DNA of 64,000 nt from Ampelomyces quisqualis (GCA_018398575.1 JAGTXZ010000009.1:248001-312000); one strand, 5' to 3'. Counted from the stretch's first letter, positions 21,506-32,032 are shown. Program-made: numbers and translations. Notes: a model not told the origin generated them from the sequence alone.

Positions 21506-23972
21506 TTAGTCGTCATCACTCTCGATCTCAGACTCGCTGCTGATCTCAATGATCTCCTTGCTGGGGTTCTTGACGATGCGAGCTGGTCGGCGCTGTCGAT
21601 GAGGCTCGATGCTCTCAATGACTTCCCAATCATCGTCAAAATCGTCCTTGGCGCCGTCGAGGAATCCGTCAAGCAAGCTCATGTCCCGAAGAGCGCGAGT
21701 CGTCTTCTCAACTGGTACTTGCTGTGATTGTTTATTGCGAGCGAACGGCGAGGAGTTGGTAGGGATGGCATGGCCGGAGTTTGAATCATCGCGGATGAGG
21801 TAACGGGACGATTGACTCGAGGGTCGAGGTGCTGCATCAAAAAACGAACGCCTAACCATGTCTTGACGACGCTGGAGGACAGCTCCCTTGCGTTCCAGGA
21901 TGCCGTCTAGATCAGACAGGTCGTCTTCTGCGTCAATGTATCCCGCATCAAAAGCTTCCAGTGTCTTGGCCACGCTGGCGAATACAGCCTCAGCGACATT
22001 AGGCGGATATGCATTGCCAACCTGCGCGGTCGCTTGAGTCTTGGTGCCGCTGAACTGGTAGTCCAAGGGAAAGCCTTGGAACAGCGCAAGCTCGCGAGGG
22101 GTGTATTTCCGCGTGCCTGAATAGTGGTAGGTAGAGCTTCCCTTCTCTGTAATGCACCCATTGAGGAATGTCTTTGGGTCGTATGGCTTGCGCCGCTGCG
22201 GAGCGTCAAAGGGCTTTGGTTGATGGTGAGGATCATTTGTAGGGCGGCGAGCAAAGCGCTCGATGGGGATGAGAGCATCTTTGATATAATTGAAGGGCTT
22301 CAACCCGCTTCCAAGGGGACCGTGGGTCGGCTTGGGGAATGGGGGCAAAGGTATTCCGCGCCTTTTCGTTGTTAGCATGCGCACCAATGAGTGAAGGAGA
22401 ACCCTTACCTTGCAGCTATCATGAGCAGGCGCTTCCGCGGCTGGGCCAGGCCAAACTCTGACATGTTCACAATGCGATAGCGGACATCGTAGCCTTCGGC
22501 TCCAATGTCTCGCAGAAGCATGTTGAAGTTGGCCTTGTGTTCTTCGTACGTGTACAGTCCAAACGTCTGCTCCAAGGTTGCCACGCGAGGCTTTACCTTT
22601 TTAATGATTGCGCCAACGGTGTAAATAGCCTCTAGGTTCGCTTGATCATTCTTACCAGGTATTGTGCTAAGCAAGTCAGTTTCGATTTCATCACAGGAAT
22701 ATGTAAAAGGTGTACTTACTGGGCAGGGCTGAAATACTTGCACGGCGGCGAGAGATGAAGGATGTCAACTCTGAGTTCTGCTTCCATGTATCCCTTTGGA
22801 GGGAAGTCGTGGGCATTCTGACAGAAGGGGAGGGCGCCAAGGTGATTCAAACTGTACGCGTGCATAGCTTGATCGTCAAGGTCTAGTCCCCACACAACGT
22901 GTAGGCCTGCTTGTTTGGCACCTTGAGAAGCTCCGCCAGCACAGCAGAAGCAATCGCCAAAAGTCAAGCGGATCTGCTTTTTGGGCATAGGGGAGATGCG
23001 CTTCCTTGTTAAGCTCTCGTTGGAACTCAAACTCGCGCGTCGCTTCTTCTGCCGACTATACCTGACGGGAGAGACGTCTTCCGCATTGTCGAGTGGGATT
23101 GCGTCTTTGCGGCTGAGACCAGGACCATCAAGCGGGCCAGCAAGTGCGGAATTGTCAGCCTCTCGGGCGTACAAGTGTCGAACAATGCCGCTATACGGCT
23201 TGCTATTATTGCTTAGGAAGCCAATGTTGACTACTCGACATGTGAGTCGGCCGCCATGGAACAATTGCTGCTTGACTTCCTTGCGAGACAGCGAAGCTGG
23301 GAACGCACATCGAGGGCCATCCTTGAAGCTGAGGAGGGGATACGGCTTGTTCGTGATGACACAGTCTCTGAGGCGAAGTACTTGATCGACCGTGATGTCT
23401 TCCATGCCTGCGACGAATGGACAGCGTGTCTCATTCTCGTCGACTCGAAGAACCATGGCTAGCTCATTAAACTTCCCTGAAGAATGGTTAATGTACATAC
23501 GCACATGGTTGGAGCACTACTCACAATCAAAGATCTGGCCAAAGTACTTCAGCCTTCGCAGACGATGGCCTCGAAGCCTCACCGTATTCGTCTCAAGATT
23601 AATAATGATGTGCTTGACACGCAAGAAGTCGCCACTATGGAGGTCGTCGCTTGCGCTTGCGTGTGAAGAAAGATCCTTGAGTTCGACTGTTGCGCCCGGT
23701 GTGATGACACATCCTTTGCTTAGCTTGTAACGTTGCGTTTGACTGTCTGGATATTTTATGGAGGCGTTCTGCCTGAGCTCGTCGGCGCTCTTTTCGCTAA
23801 CGCCAGTGATCTTTAGCTCAAGTAAGTCATCACCTAGGCATAGTATAAGTGCGCGTTCGTACGTGGAGACAGCGTGTGACGTACCCAAGTCGAGTAACTC
23901 GAGCTCGTCGTCCGAGCTGTTGATTGTCTCATATTCGTCGTCGTCGAAATCGTATCGGCGCATTGAGGACAT
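21506..23972 (-). CDS. rid: RID/Masc1-type DNA cytosine-5 methyltransferase
   Basis: Four exons: 23972-23525, 23476-22720, 22666-22409 and 22361-21506. The introns are 48, 53 and 47 bp, each frame-exact and most with clear branch sites; 772 residues. The N-terminal half resembles a BAH-type region. Catalytic motifs follow in order: motif I FGDCFCCAGGASQGAKQAG (about 322), motif IV LSPPCKYFSP with the nucleophilic Cys at about 395, motif VI EQT (434-436), motif VIII AQPRKRLL and motif X AQVGNAYPPNVAEAV. EQT in place of the usual ENV is, as I recall, the hallmark of the fungal RID/Masc1 group. These proteins are needed for repeat-induced point mutation or pre-meiotic methylation. All catalytic residues seem present. 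The C-terminal tail is acidic and serine-rich. It probably acts in the nucleus in the sexual phase. Confidence 0.88.
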
Positions 23973-24421
23973 AGCGCTTCCTTTCGGGGCTCAACTGAGA
24001 CCAAGGCAATGTGAAAGTCCCGAAAATGAAGCCCAAGTCTTGCAACAAACGTTGATGCCCGCTTTGTGCACCAAGCACAAGGCGGTGGTGATGTGCTTGG
24101 GTCTGCTTAGCGGGGCGCAGCGGGATGATGAAGCCGGGTATTTTGGTAGCCAAAGGTAAAGGTAAGCTGGGGGTGTTTGCCAAAATAAGTCGGCTGGCGA
24201 AAGAGGTCCGAGCGCCCTGATGAGCAGTGATGGTGAAGTGATGTCTATGGCCAACCAACGACGGTGAAGCAGGAGCATCGATTGAGGACATGGAGGGCAA
24301 GTCAAGGTGGAAAATTGGATAGGATGTGAGGGGCCACGGCACTGAACGAAGTCACGTCCCGCCTACTATCTATACACAAGGCTGCAGAACCGTCTGACCG
24401 AAGTAAAAGCCTGCCGTCTGC
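23973..24421. other. 449-bp spacer upstream of the methyltransferase
   Basis: This is the promoter region of the minus-strand methyltransferase gene and the 3' flank of the Mic19 gene. No conserved element recognised. Confidence 0.5.
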
Positions 24422-25107
24422 TCACCGAATGGTCTTCTCGACAAACTCCTTCTCTAAGCGGCCGACCTCCTTCTTGAACGTCTCGACCTCCTTCCAGCAG
24501 TCCAGCGGCCGTCGGTCGTTTGTCCTCAAGCACGTGACCACGGCGTCCTTTGCCCTGTCGACATGCGCATCCACCTGCTCGAGCTTCTTCCGGTTCGCCA
24601 GCTTCGCCCTCAGCTGCTCCACCTCGTCGGTGACGCTGTTCCGGCTCATCTCCTTTTGCCGCTGCTTCTCGGCGAGGGCTGCTCTGGAGGACGTCGCATC
24701 GGAGATTTTGTCGACTAGCGACGGTTCGTTGGACTGCTCCGGCTCGCCCGACAGGGTTTCGCTGACGCGGGAGAAGTTCTGGGCTTCTTTCTGGCGCAGC
24801 TTCTCGAGCTCGGCGGTCAGGCGCTCCTGGTAGTGCAGCTCCTGTTGTCGCGATCGCGTCGAGTCGGTCTGCACATGGCTGTTAGCGCCGTATTGCGGTC
24901 GGTCCTCCCCAGGCTGCGTATGACGTACAAACGTGTTCTTCTGCAGCGAGTCGACGAGTTCGCTGGAGAAGTTGACGGGGTGTTCTCTGCGCGCGAGCAT
25001 CAGCCTGGGTTCATCGTGGGGGGGCCCTTGGCGCGGCGGAGGGGCACGTACGGCGCAAAGACATGCTGCCTGATGTCGGACGAGGGCTTGGAGTTTTCGG
25101 CGCCCAT
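24422..25107 (-). CDS. MIC19: MICOS subunit Mic19 (AIM13 family)
   Basis: Three exons: 25107-25052, 24986-24929 and 24868-24422. Introns of 65 and 60 bp join HVFAP/EHPVNF and QKNTF/TDSTRS in frame; 186 residues. The start MGAENSKPSS is a strong N-myristoylation signal. EHPVNFSSELVDSLQ is the conserved DUF1690 N-terminal segment of Mic19/Aim13. The middle is a charged coiled coil (QERLTAELEKLRQKEAQ, QRQKEMSRNSV, EQLRAKLANRKKLEQ). The C terminus has two cysteines (VVTCLRTNDRRPLDCWKEVE) in a CHCH-like helix pair. Mic19 links Mic60 to the crista-junction complex on the inner mitochondrial membrane. It is head-to-head with the GNAT gene, only 180 bp apart, so the two may share a promoter. Family assignment is strong. 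Confidence 0.88.
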
Positions 25108-25287
25108 GGCTGTGCTGGCGGAGTGCAGTACGGCCGATGGGGGAAGTTTGGGCTACCGAGTACATAGCTAGCTGGCCTGGGCGCGCTAAAATGGCAGCAA
25201 TTGCACCACCACCATGAGTATGTCCTCCGCAGCAAGTACATACATAGCCAGGGCACCTCCGCTACACAGCCTCGGCCACCCCCCGCC
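25108..25287. promoter_or_regulatory. short divergent promoter between Mic19 and GNAT genes
   Basis: Only 180 bases separate the two start codons, so both transcription starts must lie here or inside the 5' ends. No TATA-like or named factor site was recognised. Confidence 0.45.
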
Positions 25288-26148
25288 ATGCTCCAATCCT
25301 CCCTATCCAGCTGGCTGAAGAAGCCAGACACGGCCCAGCAGCATGCATCCCTACACACAGAAAAGCCACCCTCCAGCGCACCCCCAGCCACGGAGCGACC
25401 TCGGCCGCCTCCCAAGTCGACCTCGGCCCCCCTGCGCATGCCCGCCTCTACCACTACCACAGCCGCGCCGCGGACCATGGACAATTGGAACGACATCCCA
25501 GATGACTTCCTACAAGCCCCCTCGAGGCCAAGGCCCAGGAAGAGCCCCCGCCCCGCCGCCCTCCCAAGCCCCCGCCCCGCCATGCCGCAACTGTTCGCCC
25601 TGCGTCCGCTCCCGTCCAACGTCGACATCACCGCCCTCACCGAGGATCACTTGCCTGCCTACAAGCGCCTCAATGCCCTCACCCTCCCCGTGCCATACCC
25701 CGAGAGCTTCTACAAAGAAACCATGACCGAGCCGCACCTGAGCGTCACCTTGGTCGCATTGTGGCGCTCCTCGCCAACGCAACCCAGCAGCACAGACCAC
25801 GACTCTGACCCGCCGCGACTCGTGGGCGCTGTCCGATGCCGCCTTCTGCCCTCCTCGCAGCTCTACATCTCTACCATCGGCATCCTCGCGCCCTACCGCT
25901 CGCACGGCATCGCCATGCACCTGCTGCAAGCTGTGGTGAGGAAAGCCGTCGAGCTCCATAGCGTACGAAGCATCACGGCGCATGTCTGGGAAGCAAACGA
26001 AGAAGGCCTGGACTGGTATAAGAAGCGCAATTTTGAACTTCTTGCCAAGGAGGACGCATACTACAGGAAGCTGAAGCCGCCAGGCGCATTTCTCGTCAGA
26101 AGATCCATCGGCGTCGGCGATCTGTTGGGCGGCCGTGCGGGAGAGTGA
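25288..26148 (+). CDS. GNAT N-acetyltransferase, Naa50-like, with PIP-box-like N terminus
   Basis: A single-exon gene of 286 residues, from the ATG at 25288. The first residues MLQSSLSSWLKKP match QxxLxxW(hydrophobic), close to the PCNA-interacting PIP box. A disordered Pro/Ser/Thr-rich segment follows, including DNWNDIPDDFLQAP. The GNAT domain covers about residues 115-275: LRPLPSNVDITALTEDHLPAYKR is cut here to its recognisable start and end; then LPVPYPESFY, VGAVRCRLLP, LYISTIGILAPYRSHGIAMHLL (the RxxGIA acetyl-CoA loop) and HVWEANEEGLDWYKKRNFE. The PYPESFY and LGILAPYR elements are those of the Naa50 (San) class, which acetylates protein N termini and lysines and supports sister-chromatid cohesion. 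The fused N-terminal extension is not in yeast or animal Naa50. Substrate and PCNA binding are inference. Confidence 0.85.
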   Translation: MLQSSLSSWLKKPDTAQQHASLHTEKPPSSAPPATERPRPPPKSTSAPLRMPASTTTTAAPRTMDNWNDIPDDFLQAPSRPRPRKSPRPAALPSPRPAMPQLFALRPLPSNVDITALTEDHLPAYKRLNALTLPVPYPESFYKETMTEPHLSVTLVALWRSSPTQPSSTDHDSDPPRLVGAVRCRLLPSSQLYISTIGILAPYRSHGIAMHLLQAVVRKAVELHSVRSITAHVWEANEEGLDWYKKRNFELLAKEDAYYRKLKPPGAFLVRRSIGVGDLLGGRAGE

Positions 26149-27030
26149 GCAACAGCCGGCGACTTTGTTTCGCTGAGCAGATCTGCTTCGGACATGCCCT
26201 AGTCTTGCATTGGCCACCCGGAACTCTGGATGCATCCAGTATGTCCTCTATGGGATTCTACCCGTTAAACGTACCCGGGCATCGGACGACGCTATGTTCG
26301 GTTGCGGAAGCTATTAAACGCTGACAGAACGTATCGTCATTGGGTGACCCCAACAGGGGTCTCCCATTGATACTGCCGGCTTCACTCTCCGGATAAAGGC
26401 GTGCTCACTCAGTATGCGAGATTCTACAAGAATAGCACAAAGACTGCCTTCTGAGGGGTCCCGGTTAGCAGCCCATCTCTGCCCGTGGGCGAGGAACAGG
26501 GAATCGGGGCTCTCTGTAGTAGTTTGATGTATGATTGATGAAAGCATCTTTACCGAACCCACCGAAACGTTCAACGAGATCAGTGTATGTTGTACCTCGC
26601 ATGAGAGATGGACCAGGATTAGAGTTCAGCAGAGCCCGAGCCAGAACACAAAGTCACACGGAAAACACCCATGTGGTTTGCCTTCGGTCCATCGCTATTA
26701 CCAGCCACATATCCGAAGTTAACGAAACCTGAGCCTCAGAATGGAATAGCACTTCAAGGTCAATCTATCTCCACGCAGCGATAGATTTGGTGGCAGCCTA
26801 TATCGCCTTGGCAATAACCTACTAGTAATCTATCAGAATACCATCGAGGCGCGAATGTCGAACCAGCGGGACTTTTCTTGGTCGTCCAATCAGCGACATG
26901 GCGTGTACAAGCAGTAGGAAGTGGACAAGAGAATATAGAAGCTGTCCTTCGTCTGGAAGACATACATCATCACAGCAAACCTTCTCCACCTGTACATCGT
27001 CGTACACCGTGTTCGTCAAAGCAAGTCATC
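26149..27030. other. 880-bp spacer, no gene seen
   Basis: Short frames only. A palindromic GGATGCATCC sits at about 26229. No motif supports a gene or RNA. Confidence 0.45.
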
Positions 27031-27349
27031 ATGCAGCCCATTACCCTCTCTGTCTTCATGTCGTCGCTTCTCGCGGTCTCATTTGCGGTATGCACCAATA
27101 TACCATTCTCAATGTTTGTATTGACACAATTAGGCTCCGGCGAACGAACACGCTTTGGTACCTCGCCAGACATATATCAAAGGCAATGGATGTCTAACTC
27201 ACTACGACGCATTATTTTTCCCTCTCAAACACCTTGGCACTTCGATTTTTCTCTCATTGGTTATCGGCGGGTGTTCATCTTTGTCAACAGCCTGGGGAAT
27301 GACTTATGCTGACTATGCAGCACTGCAACGGAGTTGGACCCGTTCATAG
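27031..27349 (+). CDS. candidate small secreted protein
   Basis: Exon 1 (27031-27087) encodes a 19-residue signal peptide (MQPITLSVFMSSLLAVSFA). A 46-bp intron (27088-27133, GTATGC...TTAG) leads to exon 2, which begins APANEHALVPRQTYIKGNG, so cleavage after SFA is likely. Read straight through, the product is about 90 residues. However, a CTGAC branch-like site followed by TATGCAG at 27310-27320, with a downstream frame reading HCNGVGPV, suggests a further intron and a different cysteine-bearing C terminus. The mature part therefore remains uncertain. Small size, signal peptide and accessory location fit an apoplastic or effector-like protein, but no known family is recognised. It could also be a fortuitous frame. 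Confidence 0.45.
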
Positions 27350-27561
27350 GTGGGGCGGGTGGAAGCTACCCCGCCAAATCAGACCAACGTTTATTTACTA
27401 ATACACAGAAAGAACGTCATACAAAAGTTGTCGCCTTCCCGCTCAAAGCCGCCGTCCTTTTTCTTTTCCTTGACATTCTCTCATCACTTTCGCGCCCGAA
27501 ACCAATTGCCAAATCACATTTTCTGTCGAAATAGAAAATCACTCCCTGAGACAGTAAAGCA

Positions 27562-28535
27562 ATGCCAGACCCACGCGTCTTCATCATCCGCCATGGCGAA
27601 ACAGAATGGTCCCTCAACGGCCGCCACACAGGAATAACTGACATCCCGCTCACCGCCAACGGCGAAAAGCGCATCCGCGCAACTGGCAAAGCACTCGTCG
27701 GCGACGACAGATTGATTGTCCCAGGGAACTTGGCGCACATGTAAATCTCTCTATCACCCAAAACCACCACCACTCCGACATGCGCTCCACAAACTTCCTC
27801 ATTTTGAGAAACACGACCAACAGGATAACACAGATACGTCTCCCCCCGCACCCGCGCCCAACGCACCCTCGAACTCCTCGACCTAAACTGCCGCTCCCCC
27901 TACCCCTGGCCCACCACCCCCACCGCTACACCTTCCTCTTCCACCCCCACGCCCCGAACAAACGCACCCATCACCATAACCCCCTCCATCCGCGAATGGG
28001 ACTACGGCGCCTACGAGGGCCTCACAACCTCACAGATCCGCCAATCCCGCCGCTCCCGCGGCCTCCCCGAAGAATGGGATATATGGCGCCACGGCTGCGA
28101 AGCCGGCGAGTCGCCCGCCGACGTCCAAGACCGCCTTGACGCGCTCATAGCTGACTTGCGCGAGAAATACCACCGGGGGAAATTCGGCGGCGGCGACGGC
28201 GGGAAAAAGCATGGGCCGTGCGATGTGTTGATTGTGGCGCATGGACATATTTTGCGTGCGTTTGCGGCGCGGTGGGTCGGGAAGAGGGTGGAGGAGAATC
28301 CGAGTTTGATTTTGGAGGCGGGCGGTGTGGGCACGTTGAGGTATGTTGTTGTTGTTGTTGTTGTTTGTTCATGTTGGGCGACGGAGGACGAGGGTGGGTA
28401 TTTTGGAAACATTTGAGCTGACCATGGGGACATAGTTATGAACATCATAGTATTGATGAGCCCGCCATATTACTGGGTGGTGCGTTTGTGGTGGATGTGA
28501 TTGAGAAGGAAGAGGGGGAGAAGACGGAGGAATGA
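27562..28535 (+). CDS. SHB17: sedoheptulose-1,7-bisphosphatase, histidine phosphatase family
   Basis: Three exons: 27562-27740, 27834-28340 and 28436-28535. Introns of 93 and 95 bp join LAH/IYVSPRTRAQ and GTL/SYEHHS in frame; 261 residues. The active-site RHGETEWSLNGRHTG holds the phosphohistidine. YVSPRTRAQRTLELL, REWDYGAYEG (acid/base Glu region), WDIWRHGCEAGES and VAHGHILRAFAARW follow the histidine-phosphatase order. The tail YEHHSIDEPAILLGG matches yeast Shb17, which drives riboneogenesis by hydrolysing sedoheptulose-1,7-bisphosphate. It is probably cytosolic. The second intron contains a (GTT)n run at its 5' end. The alternative, a generic phosphoglycerate-mutase-like phosphatase, is less likely given the conserved C-terminal signature. 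Confidence 0.85.
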
Positions 28536-28746
28536 GGCGTGCACAAGGACAGATGCAATGCCGAGATATGGTGCAGTTTTAAAGCTGTGTGTGCGTATTT
28601 GCCCAAGCCATAAAAGAGACGTCAACAAAGTTGTACGTGCACACTCCAATTTGAAATCACCATCAAGCAGCTTGGAAGCCTTCGGCGTATTATCATGTTT
28701 CGTTTTCTCCTGCTGGTACACATTCAAGTATCCCAGGACTATCTTT

Positions 28747-28790
28747 CCAATCCATCATTCTTCCCAATCCATCATTCTTCCCAATCCATC
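28747..28790. repeat. 17-bp tandem repeat, 2.6 copies
   Basis: The unit CCAATCCATCATTCTTC is repeated directly at 28747, 28764 and 28781 (partial) in the 3' flank between the SHB17 gene and the convergent zinc-finger gene. Confidence 0.85.
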
Positions 28791-28811
28791 CTCAAGATCA
28801 TCATCCTCAAT

Positions 28812-31064
28812 TCAAACCATCGCAGTGCGTGGCATCACAGCCTGGTATTCCAAGCTCTTCTGCTTCATCTTCCTCTCAAATTCATCCTTGTTTTTGATGG
28901 CCCAAAGTCCCATCTCACGCGCAGCGAAGGCATTCATAAGGACGTCACGACCATACTCGGGATCACTCTTGAGCAACACAGCGGGAAAGTCGCGACACAT
29001 GCTGTCCAAACCTAATGCCACCTTTGACAGCGGACCATTCGCAGCCTTCTCGGCGACCTTGGCGACGTCGACTGCGCGACCATGAACCATGCGCAAAGCA
29101 TCAAGCTCGGAACGTAGATTATGGCCAACGACGATGGTGTCCTTGTCGACGAACTTCCAAAGCGCAGAACGGGCAGCAGACCAACCTTTGAACACCTTGT
29201 AGCCCAGCTTACGCCCATGCTCCATGTCGTTCCAGCTGTACAATCCAGTCTCGTTGGAGCGCCAGTCCTTGACTCGTGCGGTCGCATCAGTGCATACGAG
29301 GTGGTTCATGAGGATGCGGCAGGTAATCAGGTCGATGGCGGCGATCTTGACGACTTCTTGGAGACCATCCGCGAGGACAACCGTGGCGCATGCTACAACT
29401 ACGACTGCGAGACCAGGCTTCGCACTGTCGCGAGGGGGGGATGGCTTGAACTCGTGCGAGGGATATTGGAACTTGTAGTCCGTCAGGAAGGCCTTGGGGG
29501 GCGGCAAGTATTCGCCTTGAACGATCTTGGGCAGATGGCACATGCTGTCGAACATACCGATAGCGTCGGGCTGCCTTTCAACACCGATACGCGTCCAGCC
29601 GATGCCGCATACAGTAATCTTACCGTCGTGTTGGATGAAGATGTCGGACTGGATCAACAAGCGTAGGATCTTGCCTTGGATGAATTTTGCCTGCTCCATC
29701 TCGAAAGGTCCGCCAATGATACGACTTGTTGGCAAAGATACCGGTACTTGAGGTAGTATTTCCTGAACGGGTGCTCTAATGGGTGTATGCTGAACGGGTC
29801 TTCTGACGGGTATATGTTGAACGGGTGCTCGAGTGGGCGTGTGCTGGACAGGATGCGGGGCTCTAAGAGGCCTACCAAAGGCTGGGATTGGCGCAGGAGC
29901 AGAGTGATGCGCGGCGGCCAGGGAACGCTGGGGATGACGCACAGCTGAATGAGGAGCGAGACGACCACCCTGATCAACACTGCGAGGGGGGCCTGGAGGC
30001 GGTCGTTGAAGTAGGCCTTCTGACTTGAGCTGTTCTCGTGCACGCTGGCCGAGCATCCAGGAATCCTTGCCCATGAGGTCCACCTTTTTACCTCCAATGC
30101 CATGCGTATCTGCTTTGTGAACTTTGAGCCCAGCATCGGATCTATAGGACTTCTGGCAGCCTGGAAAGTTGCAGTTGAAGGTGGACGTGGAGGTTGTAAT
30201 GCTGCCGGAAGGCGTAGGGGACGGGCATGGCTCGGGCGTCACTTTGGGTGCAGGTACGGTTGGCGGCGTAACTCCAAGTCTTCCCTTCAAGACTGGATGC
30301 TTTTGTTTGTTAGGCGATGGTGGAGCCTGGGGTGGTTCAGTGATTGTACCGGTCTTCGCCTGAACTTCTGGTTCTTGAGCCGCTGCCGCCTTGGTTCTTG
30401 AGCCATGCTTCGTAGTGCACCACAGAGCATGAGCGCTGTATCTGGCCAGAGATTCGAATCGGTTCTTGCATCGGGAACACCACAAGGCGTCATCACTCAA
30501 GTTCGTGGGGGCGTTTGACTCGACGTCGTCTCCAAGATCATCTATCTCGCCGGATGACGCCGCATACCCGAGAACGACACTCACTTGATTGCCGGACTTC
30601 TCGATCCTGGCTTCAACGAGTCCCTCTCTCGGAGGCGATTTATGGTTGTGGTCGGCACATGGGCCGTTGACCTTGAAGCTGCGATGGTTTTCGAACGCTT
30701 GACGTGTCCCGAAGGCGACCGAGCACCTATCACATGTGATTGGTTCAGTCTTGGGAGCTTGCGTTGCGTCCTCAGGTGGCTGTGAGCATCCAAATGGCGG
30801 CTTCACGTGTTCCGCGAGCCCACGAGGCGAGATGAAGCCCTTGCCGCAGTTCTCGCAAGAATGTTGAGGCGAACTATGGCCGCTCTTTATCTTGTGATCT
30901 TCGAGCGAGAGCAAGTCGTTGAACGGCCATTTGCAGACGTGACAGTAGTGCTCTTCTGGGGCATTCTCTGCGTGGTTACGAGTGTGGTCCATGAGGTCAG
31001 ACTTGGAAGTGAAGTTGCGGTCACACAATCCACAATGGTAGGAGGCAGGCATCTTGCGCCCCAT
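28812..31064 (-). CDS. multi C2H2/C2HC zinc-finger protein with degenerate DEDD-exonuclease domain
   Basis: A single exon of 750 residues. Six Cys2-His2/Cys2-HisCys fingers lie in the first 330 residues: YHCGLCDRNFTSKSDL, YCHVCKWPFNDL, HSCENCGKGFISP, ITCDRCSVAFGTRQ, WCSRCKNRFESL and FNCNFPGCQKSYRSD. A linker holds about four PVQHTPxRA-type repeats (near residues 405-445). The C-terminal third follows the RNase-H-like exonuclease fold of fungal REXO/ISG20-like proteins. The catalytic acids are gone: the DCEM site of motif I reads ACAT (558-561), motif II reads GHNLRSELDAL, and motif III reads YGRDVLMN in place of H..ED. Unless another residue substitutes, it should bind rather than cut nucleic acid. 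The upstream promoter is unremarkable. Function unknown. Confidence 0.8.
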   Translation of the reverse strand: MGRKMPASYHCGLCDRNFTSKSDLMDHTRNHAENAPEEHYCHVCKWPFNDLLSLEDHKIKSGHSSPQHSCENCGKGFISPRGLAEHVKPPFGCSQPPEDATQAPKTEPITCDRCSVAFGTRQAFENHRSFKVNGPCADHNHKSPPREGLVEARIEKSGNQVSVVLGYAASSGEIDDLGDDVESNAPTNLSDDALWCSRCKNRFESLARYSAHALWCTTKHGSRTKAAAAQEPEVQAKTGTITEPPQAPPSPNKQKHPVLKGRLGVTPPTVPAPKVTPEPCPSPTPSGSITTSTSTFNCNFPGCQKSYRSDAGLKVHKADTHGIGGKKVDLMGKDSWMLGQRAREQLKSEGLLQRPPPGPPRSVDQGGRLAPHSAVRHPQRSLAAAHHSAPAPIPAFGRPLRAPHPVQHTPTRAPVQHIPVRRPVQHTPIRAPVQEILPQVPVSLPTSRIIGGPFEMEQAKFIQGKILRLLIQSDIFIQHDGKITVCGIGWTRIGVERQPDAIGMFDSMCHLPKIVQGEYLPPPKAFLTDYKFQYPSHEFKPSPPRDSAKPGLAVVVVACATVVLADGLQEVVKIAAIDLITCRILMNHLVCTDATARVKDWRSNETGLYSWNDMEHGRKLGYKVFKGWSAARSALWKFVDKDTIVVGHNLRSELDALRMVHGRAVDVAKVAEKAANGPLSKVALGLDSMCRDFPAVLLKSDPEYGRDVLMNAFAAREMGLWAIKNKDEFERKMKQKSLEYQAVMPRTAMV

Positions 31065-32032
31065 AGCCGCACTGGGCGGGGTGGATAAGGTTGAAGGGCG
31101 GTCACAAGCGGCGTTGACCTGAGCGCGTGTGCTAATGTTTGTTGTGCTATTTGTTGTGGAGGAAGGCGCGGGATGGGCACGGGCGTTGATATCACGTGTG
31201 GCCTAGAAAGTTGTGCGGTCCAATCCTCCAAGATCGCACGCATGAGCGTAGAATCTTTTAGTGTCTGAGAAGACCTAGTGAGAGCAGTCATTTCGCGCCG
31301 CGAGCCGTCCACAATCAACTTGAACCGAATCCCTTGGGAAAATCCCGTGGCAGCCTGTCAAGCCTGATCGCTTCAGGGTACTCAACTGTTTCATTCAGTT
31401 CTAGGTCATACTCTTGTTATCAGACCAACAAATAGGGTTTGTACAAATCATCGCCTGTGTACCACGACGCTCTTACGTACCTAGGTAGTGTGCGGCATGG
31501 GCAACTTACATACACAGTCGCCACTGCTGAGACGCGCGCCCTTGACATCCGAACAGTAAGTAGCCTTCGCTCGATGATGTTCATTGGATTACAAAAGTTC
31601 TCAAGTGAATGTGCCGCATATGAATGGTACAGAGCATACTCAAGCATCAAAAAAGCTCGTTGATCAAGCGATGCCACCATTTAAGTGCGTGGGGAATATG
31701 GTAGCTGAAGGTATGTGCAGTGTTTGGACTGTCGCAAATCGGAAGCTACCTAGGTTCGTTAGTGCTCAGATTTCGATGCCGAAGTGATAAAATTCCATAG
31801 TAGTTTTAGCTGAGAGAATTTTATCGATCGTCATAATCTCTATGGAGCCGCACATAATCATGCTACCGGTACTGTGGCCGGCGCGAACATGGCTTCATCA
31901 ACCATGGAACGAAAACGTTCAGGTCAAGCAACCCAACCATGGTACCATAGCACGCTCGAATACGCGCACATATAAACCTTGAGCGTTTCCCTCAACTCCA
32001 TAGTACACTTGCTTTTCAACAATATCGACAAG
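31065..32032. other. 970-bp spacer, no gene seen
   Basis: It holds divergent upstream regions of the zinc-finger gene (minus) and the hypothetical gene (plus). No coding motif; a TpA-rich patch lies near 31780-31860. Confidence 0.45.
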
